The notes beneath the pieces are model-generated. The model had not been told where the DNA came from and did no database searches. It was given only the letters and a program-made list of their open reading frames with translations. A program made the position numbers and the translations under genes. From Primula veris (Eukaryota; Streptophyta; Magnoliopsida; Ericales; Primulaceae), in contig OY821747.1 in NCBI GenBank assembly GCA_963682055.1, forward strand, positions 18,464,258 to 18,528,257: a stretch of DNA of 64,000 bases. Reading direction: 5' to 3'. Of this stretch, positions 58,291 to 64,000 are shown piece after piece. The number at the start of each line of letters is the position of its first letter. Within the stretch, counting starts at the first letter, position 1.

Positions 58291-59352
58291 TGTCTAGGGT
58301 TAAAAAAATTTAACGAGTGGAATTTTGCCCTTGTGGCTAAACTGCTATGGAAACAGTGTGCATGATCCTATGGGTCACTCTTTGTGGAAGAAGTGGATCT
58401 ATGCTAACATTCTTAAAGATACTAACATTTGGGTTGCTATTACCCCTGTTACTTGTAGTTATAGCTGGAGGAAAATTCTCAGTATTAGACCTATTTTGCA
58501 TAATCTTGCTTATTTCAAAGTTTGAAATGGTGAGAATATCTCACTCTGGTATGATAGGTGGATTTTAAGTGGTCCTATTCTTCCTAGGAATCACACTAGA
58601 AGGCTACTTATGGATAGTGGTTTTACTCACTCAGAAAAGCTCTCTTCTATTATCACTAGTGGTAAATGGGACTGGCCTATTAATGATTCCCTTGAGCTTT
58701 CTAACATTAAAAATTTGACTCATCCTATAATTCATAGTCATGTTGAGGACTCACTTGCTTGGAATCTTTCTAATGAAGGCTTCACTGTTAGTTTGCTATT
58801 GGAGCACATTAGAAAGAAAAAATGCAAGGTTCATTGGGCTAGGCTTGTTTGGGATGAGAATAATGTTCCAAAATATAGGGTAATACTTTGGCTTTCCATG
58901 CTAAAGAAGTTGCCTACATGTGATGTTATGGCTAAATGGTCACCTCATATTAACACTATTTGCACTCTTTGTAATCATGTTAGTGAGGACTTGAACCATT
59001 TGTTCTTCCAGTGTGACTATTCTTTTGGGATTATCCACACTCTTATGCGCAAAACTGGGTTTTTAAGTAATGCCAACTTTTGGCCTGATTGAATTAACTT
59101 GGCCACTATCATGTTTAAAGGGGCAAGTCTAGCCTCTAAAGTGGACAGAGTAATCTTTTCTTGTGCTGTGTATTTCATTTGGCAAGAAAGGAACAAGAGA
59201 AGGCATGGTGATAAATGTTGTATTGAGGCCACCATTGCTAACATAGAATTTATGATCATGGCAAGAATTAACATGTGTAGGGGAGTCCCTAGAAATAGGA
59301 GAAATTCCTACCTTGTTAATACTTGGGGGCTAAATGAAGAAATTTTCTTATA
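58195..59352 (+). pseudogene. LINE C ORF2, C-terminal part after the CACTA insertion
   Basis: The reading continues from 45241 in the usual order: FWSGSKKSKVAWNEVC (58206-58250), a stop, a 26-base G run replacing part of the EGGLG.. motif, WNFALVAKLLWKQC (58318-58360), WKKWIYANILKD, YSWRKILSIRP, ISLWYDRWI. The zinc-binding reverse-transcriptase domain (58610-59092) has SLAWNLSNEGFTVSLLLEHI, CDVMAKWSPHI, CTLCNHVSEDLNHLFFQCDY. A TGA at 59090 follows, then the end piece (59099-59353) with ASKVDRVIFSCAVYFIWQERN. There is no RNase H domain, which is normal for many such elements. Confidence 0.88.
58265..58290. repeat. 26-base poly-G run
   Basis: Uninterrupted G26 inside the LINE C ORF2, at the position of a glycine-rich motif. 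On the minus strand it is poly-C. Such runs are prone to length error in sequencing. Confidence 0.95.
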
Positions 59353-59885
59353 AAGGAGATGAAATTTATTGTCAATAATGTTGTGAGTACAGGATAAGAA
59401 GAGTGGTTATTAGGTAACCTGCTTTACATAATCCTTAACTTCTTTAAATTTTCCAGTTCTAGATTTGTATATTGTGGGTTTGTTTGTTTATTCTGCAGGC
59501 TCCCTAGTTGGTTAACTTACCAAGTAGGGCAAAGGAGCTTCGCAATGGAACAACAACTCAGCAAATCCAAGATTCAGTTGGTTAAGAAGAGAAGAAAAAT
59601 GAGAAGATATGAAGAGTTAGAGAAAAGTAATGTCAAGACCGTTATCAAGTAATTACAAGTGTTCATATCCCACCATGGACAACAAGTTATAGCAAACAAG
59701 CTGCGACTCTTTTCCCAATTGAAGCCTAAGTTTCAATTTTGTATTAATAACAATAGTACTATGTATTACTGCTATTTGTTGTATAATTGCTGCTTTTCAC
59801 TTGTGGTGGCTATACAACAAGTGATGTTTCGGTTTATTCTGTTGAACGTTTGTTTGGGTAATAAAGCTTATAATTAAAAAAAAAA
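59353..59885 (+). other. LINE C 3' untranslated region and poly-A
   Basis: Non-coding tail from the ORF2 stop to an A-rich end at 59876-59886, with an aataaa-containing ggtaataaagctt just before it (from 59859). Confidence 0.75.
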
Positions 59886-60454
59886 ACTTGTAAAAGAAGT
59901 ACTACACTGCATTATGTACATATAATAGAAATGTAAAAAACGTAAACCGAAAACATGCATGGGTAATAATTCATTCTACAAATACCGTGCTGACAAAAGA
60001 GCCACTTAGCTTGCCATTTCTATATCAGTTTCGTTTCTCTCAGCTTTTTTCCCAATTTACCAATTGGGACCTTTTTTACGGCTTCAATCCGACATAACTC
60101 TCATAAAGACTCGGACTGCTCTTCGTGTGAAGGTGTCTTTGTGCGTTCGGTCCCATTACTAGACATGTAACCGCCAACCAAACACATGGCAGAGAGATAC
60201 AATATTGAAGTAGCATGATCATTTTTTTATATTGTACTAGTCAAACTTCTGCTAGTACATGGAAAATAATTTTGATACTCAAAAGATATTTGTAAAATCT
60301 TAGATTAACCACAATACCATATTTTGTTAATCCTTTCTCTGCTCTGCAGTACAACAAGACCTTGACTAATTTTGAGTACTTTGAAACAATAAACCCTGTT
60401 GAGATGCATGAAGGAAAGTTAATATAGTAATATACCAATCTGTTACAAATCAAC

Positions 60455-61012
60455 TGCGGTACTTATGTAACTTGATTTGCTTTGTTAAAGTTAGTAGCCT
60501 TATGGCATATGCTGCCAAGAAAAATCTTGGTAAGGTAACTTAACAAACTTGTTGAGGTTTTTAGTTTATTGAATTAGTTAAATGCAGACCATCAGTGGCT
60601 ATGGCACACCCCATAATTTCAAAAATTATATTTTTTCGATTTTTGACCTTGTATTTTCAATAGTGAACGTTCAAACGATGATTTGTCACCCCTATTTTTA
60701 TATCCTAATTTTTGGCAGCCCCCATATAACATTTCTAGCTCCGCCCCTGAGTAGAGGTTACTTTGAATTTTGTCAAGAACCTGTGCGGGTTTATCTCATC
60801 ATAACGCCTCGCTGAGAATGCTTAACTAACCAAGGAGCTAGTTTCAGAACATTGTATGGTTTTATTTTGGTCTTTATGAAAATTGAGGAGATGTTTTATA
60901 TGTTGTATGATTTGTTTGGTATTCTGAACTGAGGTCCTACCCTTAGCTAGCATGCTGTTCTATTAAGCCTCTTTGTTTCTTTAATGTATATTCTTACATT
61001 CCAAAAAAAAAA
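60455..61012 (+). mobile_element. Poly-A-tailed insertion of unknown type
   Basis: Copy 1 reads tacaaatcaacgctcacaag without interruption (about 8785). Here about 560 bp are inserted after acaaatcaac, ending ttacattcc and an 11-A run. It may be a retroposed transcript or SINE/LINE tail. It contains ctagctccgcccctga (60735-60750), a motif repeated in inverted form at 62949-62963. No clean target duplication and no protein domain were found. Confidence 0.45.
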
Positions 61013-61506
61013 AGAATCAAACCCAATAAAGCATAACTCAACGCTCACAAGTAATGACACAATATTCTATATATCTCATATATTCAAAGGTAGAAAGATA
61101 AACAGATTTCGTAATGCATAAATAAAACGGAAATTAAAGACAAAGGTAAATCTAAAATTAAAGATTCATCTTCTTTTTTCATATGTCTGCCGAGACTATA
61201 TATTCAACTGTTAAAACCTAACATATAATTACGCATTAGTGCACATCATTGTCTTAATTAGCACTTTACACCCCTGATTTTCCAAAAATTTGCATTCAAA
61301 CCCCGTTCAATCATTTGAAATCAGCTCTTTCTTCCCATAGACTTCCTTCACCCCTTTCCTCCTCTCTCTATTCTTCCTCGTGGGAGGTTTATTACATCAT
61401 CATATAACTGGTAAACCACTTATTCGTTTGAAGAGAAATAGTAGCTTACTGACATTTCTCTGTCCTTGTCTTTAAGTAGCTCGTAACACCACCAAATTCT
61501 CAGGTT

Positions 61507-61600
61507 TATGAAACTTTAACCATCTTCTTCGGCCTTTTACTAGCCAATAAATTACTATAACTCTTATTCTTGTCTTCAAACTATGGAACTCACCATCTGT
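61507..61600 (-). pseudogene. C-terminal exon-like fragment, paralogue of 9244-9372
   Basis: On the minus strand, YSNLLASKRPKKMVKVS and a stop match the ending at 9246 (SNLLASKRLKKTVKIS). The upstream half (acidic in the other copy) is not preserved here. Gene identity unknown. Confidence 0.35.
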
Positions 61601-62152
61601 AAGGGGGAAAACATAAAAGAAAAAGATGGTTTACCGTCTATAAAAAGTCGGCATGTTTTATAAAATAGATGAAAAGTGTCCTAAATTCGAAGTTCATACA
61701 ATCAGCTAAAAACTTAAAATGCAACCATAACCGGTTAGATCATATGGAGAAGACCGGAGAAACAATTCTCAAAGTCATGCTATGAAGCTCATAAAGTAGG
61801 GTCTACTTATTGAAGATATAATGATATCAGGGAACTTCGAATGGAGTCTACTTATTGAAGATATACTGATATAAGGTACTTAGCCCACTCTTAAAAAAAT
61901 GGACTCCCTGCTTTCATTACAAGGAGATCAATTCAAGGGAATAGTCCAAAGGTCAAATAAGGCAGTGCACCAATAGGAAAAGTCATAATTCCAGGTTTAA
62001 GGATCTTTTATTCAGATTCCTAGACAAGTGGTAATTCACGTTGGAAGTGAAATACCTACCTAGACAAGTTTTCATAATAATTATTAGAAACACCGAAAGA
62101 GAAGAAAAAGTGAGCTAGGAAGAGCCAGTAAAGATGTACCATCAACACACCT

Positions 62153-63779
62153 GATCTGGCATCCTCATACTCTATTGTTTGTGGAGTCACTTGATAGCTA
62201 TATGGTTGAATTTAGAAGAAACAGAAGTTTTCACGTCAGAATTGGGTACAACTTCACTATCTTGAGAGTTTGGAAAAGCTTCAGAAACCTCTTTAACACG
62301 GTTGTAGTTTGCTCTATTCGCCTGACAAGAAAAATAAAACCGCATTAAATACACTGTAAAAGTCATAGTGTAATATACCAAACTTCAAGAAGGCAGATGA
62401 TATAAGCAAATGATAAATGAAAGACGCCAATAAGTGAATGACAGTTCAGTCAAAGTCGCTCGATGGCTTGAGTTGGCAAATAAAATTACTGAAAGGTCTT
62501 GTCAATGTTAATGTACCGACCATATTAGGATTACAGTGACTACAGATGGGCGTCAATGTATCATGGGTAAATTATCAGGCCTATGTCGCTAGAGTCAACC
62601 ATATTAGAACCACCATAATTTTCGAAAACATTGATCATACTGACATGTGCTATGTGTAGAAGTGCAAGAGGCAGGCGGTAACAGTACAAAATCATTCCAA
62701 TTAAGTATGAACTCTATCTTAAACCAGAATTTAAGCTAGTATTATGTAACACGTATATAAGGTTGCATATTGGTCAACTGTTGAGCGAGTCAAACAACCC
62801 CTTTCTTGAGGTAAAAGCGAGATGATTTTTTTAGAAGTAAACATCAGCTACACCACACTGATAAAAAAATATTCAGTCACAGAACTAACTATTTGCCGTA
62901 TATGAAGGAGAATGGACATATCAGGGGCAAGAAAATTCACATGGAAATCATCAGGGGCGGAGCCAGAATTAACATTTTGGGGTTGGACCTTAACTTCACG
63001 GTAGTGTACACGAACAATGTTTGAGTGCTCCCTGCAGCAAGTAATATCAATGTATTAGTCATGAAAATGTAGAGAAGAAAGATTACCCATACAATAATTA
63101 GTAACTACTAGAAGGCCAGAGAGGTATCTTGACATCTATGCCTTTTATTTTCCATGAAGGTGGTATTTATTATAAACAACAAGCAGGAATGTATTTCACA
63201 TTAGACCAACCTATTATTCAGTCACTAGTAACAGGTCAACTTTGACATTAGAAGCAATATTAAAGGGCTGGTACTGGTATAAAATCGGATTTAAATAGGA
63301 TTGCAAATTGCACATGACGAGCGGAAAGGGTGGGAATAGAACGGAATAAAAAAGCTACTGACAGACTGCAAAAAAATACTAGACGGAAATTTATGAGCTA
63401 ATAAGTCTCAGAACGTACTCTTCAAGCTAATAGTTAGCTGCGTCTTTGAAAATTTTCATTTTCTTCCCCATGTGCATAGTAGCAATGTAGCACATCCACA
63501 GTACTTCTCGCCTGACATGAGATGGTAAAGATACTTTCATTCAAAATTAGCAACAAGATACAGAATTAACCACTAATCGAATAATAATATATAGTAAAAC
63601 ACATGAGTCTGTTTTTGTACTAAATATTTGACCAACTTTTTGAATTGGAGCGTGACTACTATTTTTTGAGCTTCTCATGAGCTTCCTTCACAGTCTTTCC
63701 ATCTTTTTTCTTCCTCCAGGTATACCCCTCTTTCTGAAGTATCTTAACACCTTCCGGTCAAAAAGGAAAAGTGAACCGC
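62153..63779 (-). pseudogene. CAMTA (calmodulin-binding transcription activator) CG-1 fragment, broken
   Basis: CAMTA proteins bind CGCG-type DNA through an N-terminal CG-1 domain. Minus-strand pieces: from the acceptor at 63780, GSLFLFDRKVLRYFRK, then a one-base shift (about 63728) and TWRKKKDGKTVKEAHEKLK ending in stops without a splice donor. From the acceptor at 63512, STVDVLHCYYAHGEENENF then QRRS, followed by TAA where the family continues YW. From 62321, NRANYNRVKEVSEAFPNSQD, VSSKFN, then a one-base shift near 62203 to SYQVTPQTIEYEDARS before a GT donor (62152). The exon with HIVFVHYLEV was not found. The gene order fits the family; at least three breaks make it a pseudogene. The 5' exon would lie beyond 63.8 kb. 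Confidence 0.85.
62949..62995. repeat. ggggcggagcc-type dispersed repeat piece
   Basis: tcaggggcggagccagaatt at 62949 resembles the reverse complement of 60722-60750 (tcaggggcggagctagaaat). It lies in a presumed intron of the CAMTA fragment. This phrase is common in plant repeats; the source element cannot be named. Confidence 0.4.
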
Positions 63780-64000
63780 CTGAAAAAAAGATGTCCATGT
63801 CAACTCCATATCATGCTGCATTTCCCAATTACCTTGCTCCAAAATAAGTTTCAAAAGTAGTTTTCTACGAATGAGACCTTACAAAATAACTACACCAAAA
63901 GGTAAATCCAAGACAGAAGAACTGCATTGGGGAATATATTGTTGACTGTAATATAATCAACTATATCTGCAATTTTGGGTCTTTAGCAACTTTGTACCTT
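63780..64000. other. Right edge, no gene seen
   Basis: Probably intron or upstream flank of the CAMTA fragment. No upstream CG-1 text (RWLRP.EI type) is visible before the window ends. Confidence 0.4.

Larger units (their letters stand above)
42376..59885 (+). mobile_element. LINE C, L1-type, interrupted by a CACTA element
   Basis: A second L1-type family, distinct from LINE B. It is 5'-truncated (starts within ORF1). ORF1 remnant 42376-43373, ORF2 43370-45241 and 58195-59352, then a 3' untranslated region ending taataaagcttataatt and about 11 A (59876-59886). The insertion site is defined by comparison with 7285: host text breaks at 42374 and resumes acttgtaaaagaagtac at 59886. A clean target duplication was not found. 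Without the CACTA the LINE is about 4.6 kb. Confidence 0.88.
59886..62130. repeat. Dispersed segmental repeat, copy 2, right part
   Basis: Continues the match to 7287-9885 after the LINE C insertion, with only one of the three 471-bp units. The 60455-61012 part is extra relative to copy 1. Similarity ends near 62130. Confidence 0.82.

Overview
This is plant nuclear DNA, most likely from an AT-rich eudicot. The evidence is GT-AG introns, a plant-type receptor-like cytoplasmic kinase remnant, a CAMTA (CG-1 domain) remnant, L1-type LINEs with plant ORF1 domains, Ty1/copia and Ty3/gypsy LTRs, and CACTA (En/Spm) DNA transposons. I find no clearly intact host gene. Nearly everything recognisable is a transposable element, a duplicated segment, or a broken gene fragment. 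The only intact reading frame with supporting splice sites is a small 141-residue gene inside a CACTA element (56974-57579, minus strand).

Layout. 1-3047: AT-rich DNA ending in a gypsy-like LTR. 3048-4830: five exons of a kinase pseudogene, cut off by a CACTA remnant (4922-5967). 5971-10864: a multi-part repeat with a 471-bp unit in three tandem copies, followed by unidentified minus-strand exon-like pieces. 13555-19289: possible remains of a second CACTA element. 14752-30665: two almost identical head-to-tail copies of a 7,957-bp unit. Each unit holds a LINE endonuclease fragment, a gypsy 3' LTR, a CACTA end and the ORF1 half of another LINE. 29075-39184: that LINE (LINE B) in full, flanked by a 12-bp target duplication and interrupted by a 4.5-kb copia element (31079-35597). 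41330-62130: a second copy of the 6-10 kb segment, split by an L1-type LINE (LINE C, about 42376-59885). LINE C is itself split by a 12,950-bp CACTA element (45242-58191) with matching 29-bp terminal repeats and a TTT target duplication. 62153-63779: a broken minus-strand CAMTA gene fragment.

How the parts relate. Markers in the three LINE endonuclease copies (14752, 22709, 30666) indicate that the 7,957-bp duplication arose by unequal crossing-over between two LINE copies, with the exchange between about 22888 and 22966. The large CACTA element carries the usual pair of minus-strand genes (TNPD-like transposase, then a TNPA-like protein). It also carries two small convergent genes that share the TNPA-like gene's exon architecture (phase-2 intron, 121-nt exon, phase-0 intron) and its W/Y-rich domain. 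One is intact and one is decayed. This is the least ordinary content of the window.

Limits. All family names come from reading motifs; no searches were run. Exon boundaries were placed by GT/AG and frame continuity. Boundaries of degenerate repeats are approximate.
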